DNA of 64,000 bases from Megalonaias nervosa (GCA_016617855.1 JAECUM010006673.1:1-64000), one strand, 5' to 3'; positions 1 through 11,591 are shown, counted from the stretch's first letter. Numbers and translations: made by a program. Notes: a model not told the origin generated them from the letters alone.

Positions 1-400
1 AATATCAAAATGTGCGTCGTATAAAATAATGTTACTGACTGAACACAATAAAGTTTTGATCAATTGACACATTTACATATAAAGGAATTAACATTAAGAA
101 TATTGTTGTTTTTTTAATAAGATTTTGATTCTTATAATGAGGATTATCTATGTTGATAAACATTTACATTAATTTGTTTGTTTTTCATTTACCCAGAATC
201 GTTATGAATGAGCTTCATGCGATGGGTGAACTGCAAAGGGCCCATCTTGTTACAATGTGTTCAGCAAGGCCCGAAAGAGGAAACTTAATGGAAACAAAAC
301 AGGGGCTTATCCAAAAATAGCAGACCATATCTAAAACACGGGAATCGAACTCATGCGAGAATTCAACAAATGTTAAGCTGTGTATAAAATTGGCTTGAAA
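1..400 (-). repeat. Possible tRNA-derived SINE (minus strand) in AT-rich DNA
   Basis: Bases 1-190 are AT-rich and show nothing recognisable. On the minus strand around 330-360 the sequence reads GAGTTCGATTCCCG, a very good match to the RNA polymerase III B box of tRNA genes (GTTCGANNCC). No cloverleaf can be folded around it, so a tRNA gene is unlikely; a tRNA-derived SINE fragment running towards lower coordinates is the simplest reading. An A box was not identified with certainty. Confidence 0.35.
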
Positions 401-516
401 TCGGACTGGCCTTGGACAAAATCGGTCATGATAAAACGATCGGACTGGCCTTGGACAAAATCGGTCATGATAAAACGATCGGACTGGCCTTGGACAAAAT
501 CGGTCATGATAAAAGG
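401..516. repeat. 39-bp tandem repeat, three copies
   Basis: The unit starting TCGGACTGGCCTTGGACAAA repeats at 401, 440 and 479 with an exact 39-bp period and almost no divergence, so it is a young expansion. Because 39 is a multiple of three it gives a 13-residue peptide repeat in an open frame on the minus strand; that frame is a by-product and no gene is claimed. Confidence 0.9.
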
Positions 517-880
517 GGGAATTACTCTTCCCTAATTCACAATTCACACTTTTTTGTTACCTTACATCTGGAAACATACTTCTGAAATTTACGTTCATGT
601 TAAATATCAATACAGGGTTGCATGCTATGTGATTTGAACCAACAGTCCTAGATATCATGCGTAAATCAAAGTTGGTGGAAACAGACAGTGGGAAGACATA
701 ACTCTTTCAAATGATAGCTTGGGATATCAGAAGGAAAACGTAAATCCGTTAAGATTCTCATCCCTATAAAGCTGCATGACAAATTTAGTTAAACCTGAGC
801 AATTCATATGTTCGGAAAAAGAGTTGGGGTTGTTGTTGTTGTTGTTTTTTTTATGTGCAGCCTAAGATCATAATTAATGA
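517..880. other. Gene-free stretch
   Basis: No gene, RNA or mobile-element signature seen. A short (TTG)n tract lies near 830-850 just before the following minisatellite. Confidence 0.6.
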
Positions 881-884
881 CAAT

Positions 885-2158
885 AATGATATGGAATTTT
901 GGGAGGTCACTGACAATGATTATATGGAATGCTGGAAAGTGAATGATGGCATGAAATGCTGGAAAGTCTATGTCAGTGATGACGGGTGATGCTGGAAAGT
1001 CACTGTTAGTGATGACATAGAATGCTGTAAAGCCACTCTCAATGATTACATGCTGGGAACTCACTGTCAATGAAAACATCCTCGAAAGTCACTGTCAATG
1101 AATGCGTCCTGGAAAATCACTGTCCATGATGACAGGGAATGCTGGAAAGTCACTGACAATGATTACATGCTGGAAAGTAATATCAATCACTGCATGCTAG
1201 AAAGTACTGTCAATGATTGTATGTCGGAACGTCGCTGTCAGTGATGGCTTGGAACGTTCGAAAGTCAGTGGTTGAAAGTCACTGTTAATGACTGCATGCT
1301 GAAACGTCATTGTCAGTGATTGCATGATGGAACGTTACTATCAGTTATGGTATGAATGCTGGAAAGTTAGTGTCATTGATGACATGAAATGGTGCAAAGG
1401 CACTGGCAATGATGACATGGAATGATGGAAAGTCACTGCCAATGATGACATGGAATGGTTGAAAGTCAGTGCCAATGATGACATGGAATGGTTGAAAGTC
1501 AGTGACAATGATGACATGGAATGGTGGAAAGTCAGTGTCACTGATGTCATGGAATGGTAGAAATTCAATGTCAATGATGACTTGGAATGGTAAAAAGGAA
1601 CTGTCAATGATGACATGGAATGCTGAAAAGTCAGTGTTAGTGATGACATGGCAGGGCTTAAAGTCATTGTCAATGATGACATTGAATGGTGGAAAATCAG
1701 TGTCAATGATGACTTGGAATGGTGCAAAGGCTCTGTCGATGATGACATGGAAAGGTGGAATGTCAGTGTCAGTGATCAGTGTCAGTGATGACATGGAATA
1801 GTGGAAAGTCAGCGTAAGTGATGACATGGAATGGTGGAATGTCAGTGTCAATGATTTCATGGAATGTTGCAAAGGCGCTGTCAATGATGACATGGAATGC
1901 TGAAAAGTCAGTGTCAGTGATGACATGGAAAGGCGGAAAGTCATTGTCAATGATGACATGGAATGGTGCAAAGGCACTGTCAATGATGACATGGAATTGT
2001 GAAAAGTCAGTGTCAGTGATGACATGGAGTGGTGGAAAGTCAGTGTCAGTGATGACATGGAATGGCGCAAAGGCACTGTCAATGATGACATGGAATGCTG
2101 GAAAGGTACTGTCTATGATGACATGGAATGGTGCAAAGTTAGTTTCAATGATGACATG
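885..2158. repeat. 33-bp minisatellite, about 38 units
   Basis: A diverged tandem array with a 33-bp period built on TGATGACATGGAATGGTGGA; for example the ATGACATGGA-type core recurs at 1511, 1544 and 1577. Units are degenerate at the left edge (885-1330) and most regular at 1400-2150. The multiple-of-three period keeps several frames open on both strands (11-residue repeats such as MMTWNGGKSVS). There is no start context, codon bias or splice structure to suggest that any is a real gene. Confidence 0.9.
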
Positions 2159-2399
2159 CCTGAAATTCACTCATTTAAGATCTCATCTATATTAAGATGC
2201 GTGCTAACTTTGGATGAAATCAAGCAATCGATTGATAAAGAAAAGTTTATGCTGAAGATATTCAAGTTAGCAGGATGTGCCTTTAGAAACCGTAACTGCT
2301 ATAAAACGATGGTTTGCAAAGCAAAAAATCAAAACTATTTTGAACCTATCAATATAGAGCTACATACCAAATCGAACAATCGTTGGTAAAGTTATGCCG

Positions 2400-2635
2400 C
2401 GGAATATAATAGTTAGGAGAATGAGCCATAAATCCTTTTTATGATAGGCGTTGGGTTGGACTAGGCCTGGGTTTTAACGGCCCTTGTAACACATTATTCG
2501 ATATATCAAGTAACAGAAATGGAGCTATGTGCATTTTCCAATAGCACGCCGATGCACCAAGGCTGGCCTAGGACGGTATCGAACTGGTGAAACTTGGGTT
2601 ACGATTCCGAAGCTCTATCAACTTAGCAGCCATAA
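2400..2635 (-). repeat. tRNA-derived SINE
   Basis: Read on the minus strand from about 2635, the sequence begins TGGCTGCTAAGTTGATAGAG, close to a pol III A box and D arm. About 30 bases on comes CAGTTCGATACCG, close to a B box. The spacing between boxes fits a tRNA-derived promoter. Downstream (to about 2400) is unrelated body sequence containing GGCCTAGTCC. A (CT)n tract at 2636-2657 abuts the head. The anticodon arm does not pair well, so this is a SINE head rather than a tRNA gene. Confidence 0.5.
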
Positions 2636-3177
2636 CTCTCTCTCTCTCTCTCTCTCTGCTGATGTTGAATACAACATATAAAACTCTATAAAAATTTGCC
2701 CAATACAAAGGCTACATGTCAAATACGGATCAATTCCAAGTATTTCAAATAAAGTAATCTGGCGACAACCAAAATTTGGTTACGAAGCCATCATGGTCCG
2801 TAATGTGTTTAAATAGTGACTAAAATGTCACAGGATCGAAATCATCCGATGCCTGATCAATATACAGCCGTATACAAAATTGTATTGAGTTCCAACAGGT
2901 TTCATTAAAGTCATCATCCAAAAGCCAAAGTTGTACGATGGACGAACGGGCGGAGGGTAGGGCGGATAACGTTACTATTTAAAAGTTCCGCCAACATTTT
3001 CGAGCTGGATTGTAATAAAGTTTGAACCCCTGTACAGAGAGCAAACAATTTACGGATAACGTTCTCGCTGGCTAAGCGTCATGTACATGTACTGAAAGAA
3101 ACAGGTGGCGTTGAAAGAAAACGGTGTTTTTTTATAACCAATTATGATAAGTTTTGAATGACAACATAATTATGTTC
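2636..3177. other. (CT)n tract and gene-free spacer
   Basis: A short (CT)n microsatellite at 2636-2657 followed by unassigned sequence. I looked here on the minus strand for the next glycosyltransferase exon (a GG-Y-D-D type motif) and did not find it, so that exon should lie outside the window. Confidence 0.5.
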
Positions 3178-3221
3178 CTATTCCACACAATATATAGTAT
3201 TTAACACGAAATATATTTTAC

Positions 3222-3788
3222 CTTTTATAGCTTCAACCCTTGCAATATCCGCCCCATGCTCTTTGAATCCGAGTTCTTTTCCACCCATTGTAGTCGGCAT
3301 GTCTCGCACAACATGTATAACGTTGGAATATATATGTATGAAATAGTCCCAATATCTTCCAAAAGGTAGATTTGGACCATGAATTAAAATGAGACAAGGC
3401 TTTTGGAATCGAACTGCACTTAATAAACTCATCAGTGTGTAAATATTCAAGGATTTGTAGCCATACAAAACGTAATGGAACACATTGGGAATAGATTTGC
3501 CATCATCGCAGCATTTATTGATTATTCGATGAAGGCAATGATTTCCGTATGAGATATGGTAAACATCGGATATATTCATGGTTTCCGTTAAAAATAGTCT
3601 CTCTTGACCTTCGGTGCAATCAAGGTCAAGACGGAGACGCTTTTTCTGAGGTACATCTAAAGAAACTTCGGGGCACTGAATCATCTGCTGATACGACCAA
3701 TTGATTTCATCGCTGGGTTTCTCTGGAACAATGAGTGGACCCAATGGAATAAATGTGCAGTGTTCATTCATGACAAATGGCACAATAT
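3222..3788 (-). CDS. Catalytic-domain exon of a GT32-like glycosyltransferase (partial gene)
   Basis: This 567-bp internal exon encodes about 188 residues. The N-terminal half is a variable stem. From about residue 97 on it reads IPNVFHYVLYG, then LMSLLSAVRFQKP, ILIHGPNLPFGRYWD and EHGADIARVEAIK. These are the conserved blocks of the sugar-binding-region/DXD transferases (Gly_transf_sug), in which IHG-P-G-YW and H-x2-D-x2-R-x-E precede a GG-Y-x-D-x-D nucleotide-sugar motif. That DXD is not here; it should be in the next exon, left of the window. The acceptor is CTTCTTTTTCAG and the donor AAAG/GTAAAA; both junctions are phase 1 and 567 bp fits that exactly. The frame is free of stops. By family the product would be a Golgi type-II membrane enzyme. 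The frame runs on past the donor to 3178, which is intronic. Confidence 0.68.
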
Positions 3789-4057
3789 CTGAAAAAGAAG
3801 GATGTTAACTTATTTTCCATCTACCACTGAATAGTCCACATGAAAACGTCTTTTTATTTTGAAAGGAAAATGCAATATGATGAATTGCTAATAGTGTTCA
3901 TCATGCTAAGCATTTTACTGATCGTTCCCTAGATTTACTACCTTGCTTTTTTATCGTGCTTTTATTGAGAATCATAAAGGAAAGGGATAAGAATATTCCA
4001 TTAACAGAATAGCACGCGGTAGGAGCGTGTGCTTCAGGATTTTCACTCACTCGTTTG

Positions 4058-4123
<66 letters not shown>

Positions 4124-4963
4124 CGTGTGTGTGTGTGTTTAGTTACTTAATTTGTAGAGTATTTTCTTATTTTATGCTTTGAATTTATAATATAATTTTT
4201 TAAGTCGTTTGAGACTATGAGTTATATTTTAAATCCTTTAAATCATTGCTTAGTAGTATAGGAAAAGATCATGTACTCTTCGTTGTAAGAGTTTAATTCA
4301 TGACAAGACCGATAGCTAAACTGAAACCAGCAACTAAGAAAGTCACGAATGACACGCGAGTATGAATGAGGGTCACGTAAACAAATTAAATATTCTAGAA
4401 ATTATTGTTATTATATATCTGAAAGCAAACGGACACTATATATTGACCATGGGCACCATTTAGTTTATCTTTATTCAATTATGCTAATGTTTGTATGAGC
4501 CACTGAGAGGAAAACAATCATTTATAATTATATATTCGTTGGATATAGCCGTGTGGATTAATTTAAACAGTCAATACTTAGACGCTTAAGTGAACATATT
4601 CAAGGATTTGAATATTTAACTAATTTCATCGGATTATGTGAAATATTCCAGGACTGCAGTGATGTCCTATGTTCACGAGATTTCACTGAAGTAAAAACAT
4701 TGGATATATAATTGCATTAAATCCAGCACAGTTATCACGGTAATAAATAAGCAATTTAGAAGCTTCGTTTGGAAATCCTTAGTGAGCAATTCATTGTACA
4801 ATTAGGAGTACACTCTAATAAGTTATTTTTATTCCTTTCACATTAATGATTTTATATTGTATTGATGTACATTATATTTGGCAATGCTTTTTTGAATTTT
4901 ACATAATCTTGCTACTTAAGTTTCAAATATTATACGTAACGCATGTATCTTGCTTAAACGTAC
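3789..4963. other. Intron between glycosyltransferase exons, with (TA)n
   Basis: AT-rich sequence with no coding signal. A pure (TA)n tract followed by (GT)n occupies about 4061-4138. No branch point is assigned. Confidence 0.5.
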
Positions 4964-5101
4964 TACTCTTTGTCTGACTGCTGTTCGGGACATTCCCAAT
5001 AGAAGTGTTGGTTCCGTTTAATGAACCATCCCATCCATTATATGTGCCGGTAGATTCTGCATTTATTATGCGTCTGATCTTTTCATGGATCACCCCATCA
5101 T
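4964..5101 (-). CDS. Putative stem-region exon of the glycosyltransferase
   Basis: This 138-bp exon encodes about 45 residues beginning DDGVIHEKIRRIINAES and ending in a Ser/Thr/Asn-rich stretch (NGTNTS, NSSQTKS) with potential N-glycosylation sites, as expected for a lumenal stem. The acceptor TTATTTCAG follows a TAA/A-rich tract (5105-5162) that supplies a long polypyrimidine tract on this strand. The best donor is A/GTACGT at 4963. It gives a phase-1 junction, matching the phase-1 start of the 3222-3788 exon and the phase-1 donor of the anchor exons further right. The exon has no homology I recognise; its assignment rests on strand, phase and position. A later stop at about 4923 would otherwise end the frame, so a terminal exon is the alternative. 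Confidence 0.4.
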
Positions 5102-5105
5102 CTGA

Positions 5106-5153
<48 letters not shown>

Positions 5154-5938
5154 ATAATAATAAACACCAAAAGCGTTGCTGTTTAAGAAAATTACCAGTA
5201 GAAGACCCACATTAACATGGCATTTCACAAAATTGTTACTGTGTTTCCCGCTAATGAAATCCAAATAATCACGCTTATGATTGATTAGAGAACTGCGACG
5301 GTACATGCTAAGAATGAATTATCAGGCATTTTTGTAGTTAAAGTCTCGTCTTCTTTGTCGGTACATAATCTAGTTACTCATTAAAGCCAGTTTATCAAAA
5401 TACTTTACTTTTTACGGGGACTAACGGAAGTGATAGTGACACCTTAAGTGACAAGAGTGAATGCTTACAAACAAACCCAAAAACCTTCCTTTCAAAACAA
5501 GCAGCATTGTCATGGAAACTAATATATGTATATTCAGGAAAAATTGAAATATTTAATGAAGAATTAAATCTACATGTGTCTCACTTCCATCTACATATAC
5601 CATGTGACAGTTGTGATTCCAAGAGTGAATACCCCGTTTAAATTTTCATTATTAAAATAATATATTGTCGATAGGTATGTACATACATACATATGTATGT
5701 ATGTACGTATGCATACATGCATGCATCCATGTATGTATGCATGTATTCATGTATGTATGTACGTACGTACGTACGCATGTATGTATGTATGTATGTATGT
5801 ATGTATGTATGTATGTATGCATGTATGTCAAGTACACAACCAATATATTTATACTAAAATACCGTCTCTATCATGCTGGCAATAAAATACCAACTTAAAC
5901 AACCTCTTAAATTTCAGCTATTTCGAAAAACTAACATT
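5102..5938. repeat. (TAA)n and (ATGT)n microsatellites in intron
   Basis: (TAA)n with an interrupting A tract at 5105-5162, and a long ATGT/GTAC-type microsatellite at about 5672-5828. Open frames on both strands across the latter encode only Tyr/Met/Val/Cys/His/Thr repeats and are not genes. 5163-5670 shows nothing else. Confidence 0.8.
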
Positions 5939-5939
5939 T

Positions 5940-6770
5940 TAGTTTTTAGTTTTAGTTTCCATATGTACCCGTATTCTTTGTGGTTATATGGAATTTTTTA
6001 CAGCTTAGGATCAGTCCTGGCAAACGCAACCAGGTAATTAGCGTCAAATGACTTGCAAATTCAGAGAATTGACCGTTATTCTGGTCAGAAATGTGCATCT
6101 TCAAATGATTTAGAAATACGTTTAAAATAAAATGATGATGAAACACTACCTTGCCTTACGCCCACAGGGAAGTTAATTATTCCTGTCAAGCCACGTTTCG
6201 TTTTGATCCGAGCTTTTACATCTGCATATAGCAGTATCTTAAACAGTTTAATGCTGAGTTTTTCTTTTTCTAACTTATGATAAAGAAAATTCCCTTGAAT
6301 ACATTCCTACGATCAAACGCTTTTCATAATCAACAAAAGAGCATAGCCTCTTTTTTGGCTAAACAATTTACATATCAATATGCATTGAATAGATATGTAT
6401 CCACAGGGGAATATCCAGCTCTAAAACCATCTTGATCTTCTCCTAGAATAAAGTTTTCTTTGATCCATTTAGCAAAACATTTCTTTAAAACTGAAGTAAA
6501 TATTTGCTGATATCTGGTAATAAGCTAGTCCCTCTATAATTTTCTGGCATAATTATTCTGACCTTTTTTGAATGGGTGCGATACCATCCGTTGTCTATCA
6601 TTTCTGGAAGTATCCGATGTCAAAATAATTTGATTTAAAATAGACACTAAAAGAGGTAACGTGATATTTCCAGTTACAGTCACTCTAGATGTCATCAATT
6701 CTGTCTGATTTTTCCGAATTTTTCTATCATGTTGCGCTTCATCAATTCTTTTCTTACTGTCCATACTTTC
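5940..6770 (-). pseudogene. Non-LTR retrotransposon reverse transcriptase fossil
   Basis: On the minus strand, in several frames, the landmarks of a LINE reverse transcriptase occur in the right order. A PFKKGQNN block near 6550 (the usual P-FKKGD-N) is followed by an ENYRG-like stretch, then LGEDQDGFRAGYS near 6440, FVDYEKRFD near 6330, and PVGVRQG at about 6149-6170, after which homology fades. Frameshifts and stops separate the blocks, and no YADD box survives. Both ends are missing. In life such an enzyme makes cDNA at a nicked target; this copy cannot. Clade is uncertain. It lies in the same orientation as the glycosyltransferase exons, within their presumed intron. Confidence 0.72.
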
Positions 6771-7089
6771 ATGGTGAATATTGTTTCTTTTAGTCTGAAA
6801 TTGGGATCAATTTTTATGCATATTAAATAATTCTAAAAAGTATTAGTATCACCGTGTAACTAATTTTCCATTCAACATGATATTTGCTCATTCAGAAAGC
6901 CTTTAGAAGTGTTTCAAATCTTTGTAGGTGTTTTCTTCAAGTCTTGTCTTTTACTTTGTTCAGCATTGGTTGTGTCTGTGCCTTGTTATGTGTTTGTGCG
7001 TGTTGCTATGGTGCTCCTATAAAACAAAGTTGTTGTCATTTTAGTTTGATTTAAATACCTGACCATTAGACTGTCAGGAAGAAATGTTA

Positions 7090-8560
7090 TAGCTGGGACT
7101 TAGACCTCAAAACCATCTACGAAAGAAAAGTCGTACAGCGCAGCATGGAAGAACTGTACGAAAACACTTACCTACTTCGCCTGAAGTTCGAGCAAGAAGG
7201 ATACCAAGTGGATGAAATGTGGGAGCACGAGCATAATCGAAGTACGAAAACTAATCTCGAGTTTGAGCACATCTAGGAAAGCTACAACCTGGTAGACAAT
7301 CTAGACCCACGGGACAGTTCCTATGGAGGATGCATAAATTCCACCTGCTTGCTGTACCACGCATACGAAGGGAAAGGAGACGAAATCAAACACCTGGACG
7401 TGTGTTCGCTTCATCCTTTGGTGTGCAAATATTGTCACTTTCCAGCAGGACACAAACAAATGCTGACAACGACATGAAAATCATTCGACAAGTACGAAGG
7501 TTTGATCAAATTCAAAATCTTGCCTCTCACATTCTTGTACCATCCCGTCTTACTGTACTATAGCTAAAAAAAAAACTGTTCTTTTTATGTAGCACCTCTG
7601 CTGAACCTCTAACCAAGACCAGTCTTGTCATCACACCCAGGAAGAACGCACTTTGGCAGAAACGTGGGCCAGCGTGGAATTGTTTCTCGCAATGAAACTG
7701 GTATACCAGGTATTAGAATTATATAAAATTTACCACTTTTTCAAGACAGAAAAGTACCAAAAGGACTACAACTCACAGAAGGGCATTTTCTCGGACTACG
7801 TGGATGCCTTTTTTGAAACTCAAACAAAGAAGGCAGCGGCCATCCTTTCTGTTGTTAGACTCCCAAAGACCAAGTCAATTTCAAAGAAAAATCCCGTTCC
7901 AAGTAAGACATCACTTAAAAACACGAAGGAAATAACGAAGAAACCGCATGTGTGCCGAAGTCATACTGAATTGCTTCTGGGGCAAATAGCACAAAGACCG
8001 TGTTTACGAAAGAAGTAGTCATTGGCAGAGCCCTCCAGCTACTATGCCACGATTAACAACCAAGGAATAGCAATGAAACATGTTGACGGCGTTCGCCAAG
8101 ATTTGATTCTAGTGAATTACGAAGAAGAATTTGCACAGGACGACGAATTTTTAAATGTCATCATTGCTGCATACATGACGGTCGCTTAAAATTGTATGAA
8201 GCCTTAGAACTGTTTGGGGATTGTTTCGTGTACTTTGACACTGACAGTTGCATCTACAGCCATCGTCATGATCATCCTAATCCTGAGATCAAATGAGATG
8301 GTATAGGGGCCTGGACGGACGAGCACCATGAAAACAAGATTCTGAGTTTTGCTAGCGGCAATTGGCCCTATACATTACGGCCACCAATACCGATACAAAT
8401 GAGAAGAATTGCACACCGACTGCAAAGTCAAAGTATTCAGGCTGAACCATCGAACGAATCAAACTGGTAAACTTTGGTGTTCTGAAAGAAGCTTTGTAGT
8501 CTGGAGTGGACAAACACTTTAGCTTTGACCACCTACAAGCCGCACTAATTTGTACGGCTG
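7090..8560 (+). pseudogene. Protein-primed family B DNA polymerase fossil (Polinton/adintovirus type)
   Basis: Blocks of a type-B2 DNA polymerase appear in order on the plus strand but in shifting frames. Near 7150-7230 is the ELY/LRLKFEQEGYQV region that precedes the palm. At about 7290-7360 is a DPRD-YGG-like segment. DVCSLHP at 7397-7417 is motif A, with His where Tyr is usual in DxxSLYP. At 7640-7850 a frame with TWASVE, an E-Y-IYHF-like stretch and IFSDYVDAFFETQTKKA matches the conserved segment before motif B. YFDTDS at 8231-8248 is motif C with both catalytic Asp. CKVKVFRLNHRTNQ near 8420-8465 is the C-terminal block. Several stops (for example near 7276 and 8018) and frameshifts make it dead. 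The exonuclease half was not found, so it is also 5' truncated. The gene would copy the linear element genome using a protein primer. Confidence 0.75.
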
Positions 8561-9597
8561 CCAACTCACACAATCGTCAGTCACCCTTTGGAAAAATGTT
8601 ACAAAATTGTCTACCTGATGCGAGTGCGACTTTCCAACCACTTCACTTTACTGTACTCAAAACCATTCATCAATTTCTTCTTAAAACTATTTTCCAATGA
8701 ATACGAAGACTGATTCTTGGAGGATACTACCTTAGTCACAAATATAAATTAAGGTATTGGCCATGACCGTGCGATGACAAGTAGAAGAAGGTTAATTCTT
8801 GAAGGACACCATCACCAAAATAAACGAGGGTATAAAAGCTTACCACCATGTCAAGACCTTTCAGCGTTACAACAGACTCTGAGGAAAAAAGTCATTAATA
8901 GTATTCAGACCTTGGAGGATTACCAAACTTTTTACAAGAACTGTTTCCTTTCAATTGTGGACGCCATGTGGTTTGCGTGTTAGTGACTAGATGGCGTTTC
9001 GTTTGCCATCGGATTCCTTGTGGACTTTTATGATGAACTCCTGCAATTGGATCTTGACCTTTTCAACTTTATATTTACTAACAGTTCCTGCAGAGACATC
9101 AGGACCTTCTTGTATTAATATTTCTGAACAGTATCTGTAAAGACATCATGGTTGCTGCTTTAAATGTGCATGAGAAACTCATTCTGTTAGAAGCGGTGCG
9201 CGTTCGTAAGTAACAAGTCGCTAACTATGTCAAAGAATTTTGTTGATGACTTAAATCTTCAAGTGAACAATGTGATATATAAACTTGTGTTATCAACAGT
9301 GGTAGCAAAACGTGACACAGAGGAAACCACGACAGTAGTACCATCATTGATATCAACATGAATGAAAAACCATTTTGGGAGACTGTTAATTGTGTAGAGA
9401 CTTAAAGAACATTACAGAGTGTAAAACTCCTAGGAACACTTTGATTCGTTTGCTTTGTTTATTAGCCATTTGGCTCTTATGTAATTTTGTATTTCATGTC
9501 AAGAGGTTACCTTTGAACACTGAATACACGTGTCTTTAAAAGTATTAAATCTCTTGCCTTGTCTATGTCTTTCTCAAAATTCTGAACACCTTCGCTA
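8561..9597 (+). other. Unassigned DNA between polymerase and ATPase fossils
   Basis: Probably more of the same fossil element, since it lies between two of its genes on the same strand. Short broken frames (for example 8774-8983, 69 residues) could be decayed element genes, but no capsid, protease or integrase motif could be recognised. Confidence 0.35.
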
Positions 9598-10281
9598 TGG
9601 CTACATCTTCCTCCCCTATTTCCTCTGCTCTCCAAGATATTGACGCAATGTTAGATCGTTCAAGTTGGGAGGTACTGTATCTGCGCCATCCCTTTAATAT
9701 GTTAGTTACTGGAGCCAGTGGTTCAGGCAAAAAAGGATTATGCAGGAGATTATACTTTGCGGGCTTTTGATTTATCTTCTGACCAAAGCAGCGACAAGAG
9801 TCATTTCCACCCTACTATAAATTCCGGTCTACTTTGTGTAGAACTTGAGTTTAGTACAGGTCTTCCCCACACACTGAACGTCATCGTGTATGCAGAATTT
9901 GAAAGACGATATCGTCGATATATCGATATCGTGTATGCAGAATTTGATAATGCTCTGCAAATCAACAGCTTAAGAAAGTGATTCAACACTATTAGAGTCT
10001 ACGAAAGAAACGGTCGAAAATGGCAGAACATTAAGAACATTGTCTCCTGCTTCGCTATACTCCTAGCGGAAAAAAACAGCTTTGATTCACGAAAATAGTT
10101 ATGGATGTCAAAAGGATCATCACAGCCAGATTCAACACGACTAATGCTTGATGATGAGCCAAGAAGAAAAAACTTGATGAATATCTGGATGACACTAGCA
10201 TCAGTTTGCAGAAAGACTTGCCCGACTACTTTCCTCCATTTGCTTCTCGCGAGATCCAACCCATCGAAGCTTTCTTTCCAT
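9598..10281 (+). pseudogene. Packaging-ATPase-like fossil (FtsK/HerA type) and downstream debris
   Basis: From 9598 an open stretch reads ATSSSPISSALQDIDAML, then HPFNMLVTGASGSGK with the P-loop at 9711-9731. HPF-M-V-GxxGSGK is characteristic of the A32/FtsK-HerA packaging ATPases of Polintons and adintoviruses. The residue after the P-loop Lys is Lys instead of Thr/Ser, and the frame breaks just after it, so Walker B cannot be placed. Downstream pieces, such as an acidic segment ending IEAFFPSLRD near 10270, are open in yet another frame but not recognised. The fossil is cut off at about 10282 by a minus-strand LTR. It sits about 1 kb after the polymerase fossil on the same strand, which supports one common element. 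Confidence 0.55.
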
Positions 10282-10700
10282 CATTACGTGACTAGGCTAG
10301 TACAAAGTAACAAAGAAAAGAATGAAGCCAACTAGCTTTGTAAATGTAACAAAATAATTTATTTCCCTAGAAAACAAGGTAAAATAGGAAATAGGACTTA
10401 ACGGTTTATAAATCTAATCCAAAAACTATTCCTGGAATTTAAAAATATGTCCTATCACTAAAAAGTTATAATTGAATCCAAGTTCGAATCTCGATAAAGT
10501 TCCAAGATGGAAGGCGATGACGTCCTCTCTAACCAGTTTTGTGCTGATGTGTCAACAGTTCTTTGCTGAGTCACCAATAATATAATTCCGGCTTTAGAAT
10601 TCCGAATAATTCCCACTAAATGTCTTTGTCCAAGAATTTTTATAAGCACTGGTGTGACACAGTATCAATCATCGGAAGTTGTAAATAAGTATATTGAACT
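10282..10700 (-). mobile_element. Partial solo LTR, copy F (minus)
   Basis: Read on the minus strand this matches the 3' half of the LTR family described at 22105, 23659 and 51324: TGTTGACACATCAGC-type segment, CTAGGGAAATAAATTATTTTG with its AATAAA signal, and the CTAGTCACGTAATG end close to 10282. The 5' half of the LTR is missing or too decayed. It abuts the ATPase fossil. Confidence 0.6.
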
Positions 10701-11590
10701 AAAAATCAAAAGCGTAATAACTGTTTCATATAGATATTGTTACAAGCCAGGGGTCTTTGCTTGACCGAGCGGTGTCAAACCCTGGCGCGATTCCCGCTAG
10801 AACTCATATGTTTACCCCAAATTTCCAAAGACTTCGATACAACTTCAGTTGTAAGCTAGAAAACCAGACGTGTCCATTCTATACATAAATTTTACTCTAA
10901 TCAATGTAAAACCACAGATTTCCCAACTTGCCAAATATCTATCAACCGCACGTTTGCATAGTTTCCCTTCATCAACTTTCCGTACCGTCAGCAGTTCACG
11001 CCGTAGAAACTCTACAACTATCCCCTAACTCAGGGAACTATTATAACTACGCCACCTTAGGCCAGTCAATCCATGGTTCCAAGGCACATTACGCCAATAC
11101 AACTACATCACATTTGCCACCATGGCGACATAAACGGTATCTGCATAGTCCCTTCTTGTTTATCCCATTGTGTAATTTACCGGTTTCCTACCGTAAATAC
11201 TGCCACTGCAGTCACAACACCAAGGTACACTACTAGATTTTATTAAGGACTACATTATGACAGGGACAGTCATGCGGTTTGGGTCTGAATTCACTACTAA
11301 TTGACCATGGCATCATGGAAACTCACTAACACTTTCTCTCCGTGACGTTTGCTCCTAATAATTGGCTAATTATTTCGGGCTAAGGAATATTTCCATCGCA
11401 CCGAATTCCAGTAATCAAACAAGTAAAATCACACAAATCTAAGAATTCCTTAAACAAGGCGCTATAACCAAATGCGCATCTCCAAAATTTATTACAATAT
11501 ATTGCAAAGTCTGAATTCAGGTCGCATCTGAAACCATCTTGGAAAAATAATAAACTTGATAAATGACATACTGTAAGTAGACATACTCAT
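10701..11590. other. Gene-free stretch
   Basis: A 102-residue open frame at 10928-11236 has no recognisable motif or context and is not supported as a gene. At 10760-10800 a GACCGAGCGGTGTC...GCGCGATTCCCGC arrangement weakly resembles A and B boxes of a tRNA-derived repeat. Confidence 0.4.
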
Positions 11591-11591
11591 A

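Noticed and set aside
1341..2195. Long frames on both strands in the 33-bp array
   Set aside because: Open because the period is a multiple of three; no start context or codon signal.
2024..2389. Plus-strand frame running out of the minisatellite into unique sequence
   Set aside because: The unique part (about 75 residues) has no known motif and the start lies inside the repeat.
5652..5898. Open frames on both strands across the ATGT tract
   Set aside because: They consist only of Tyr, Met, Val, Cys, His and Thr dictated by the microsatellite.
10928..11236. 102-residue plus-strand frame
   Set aside because: No motif, no splice context and no paralogue in the window.
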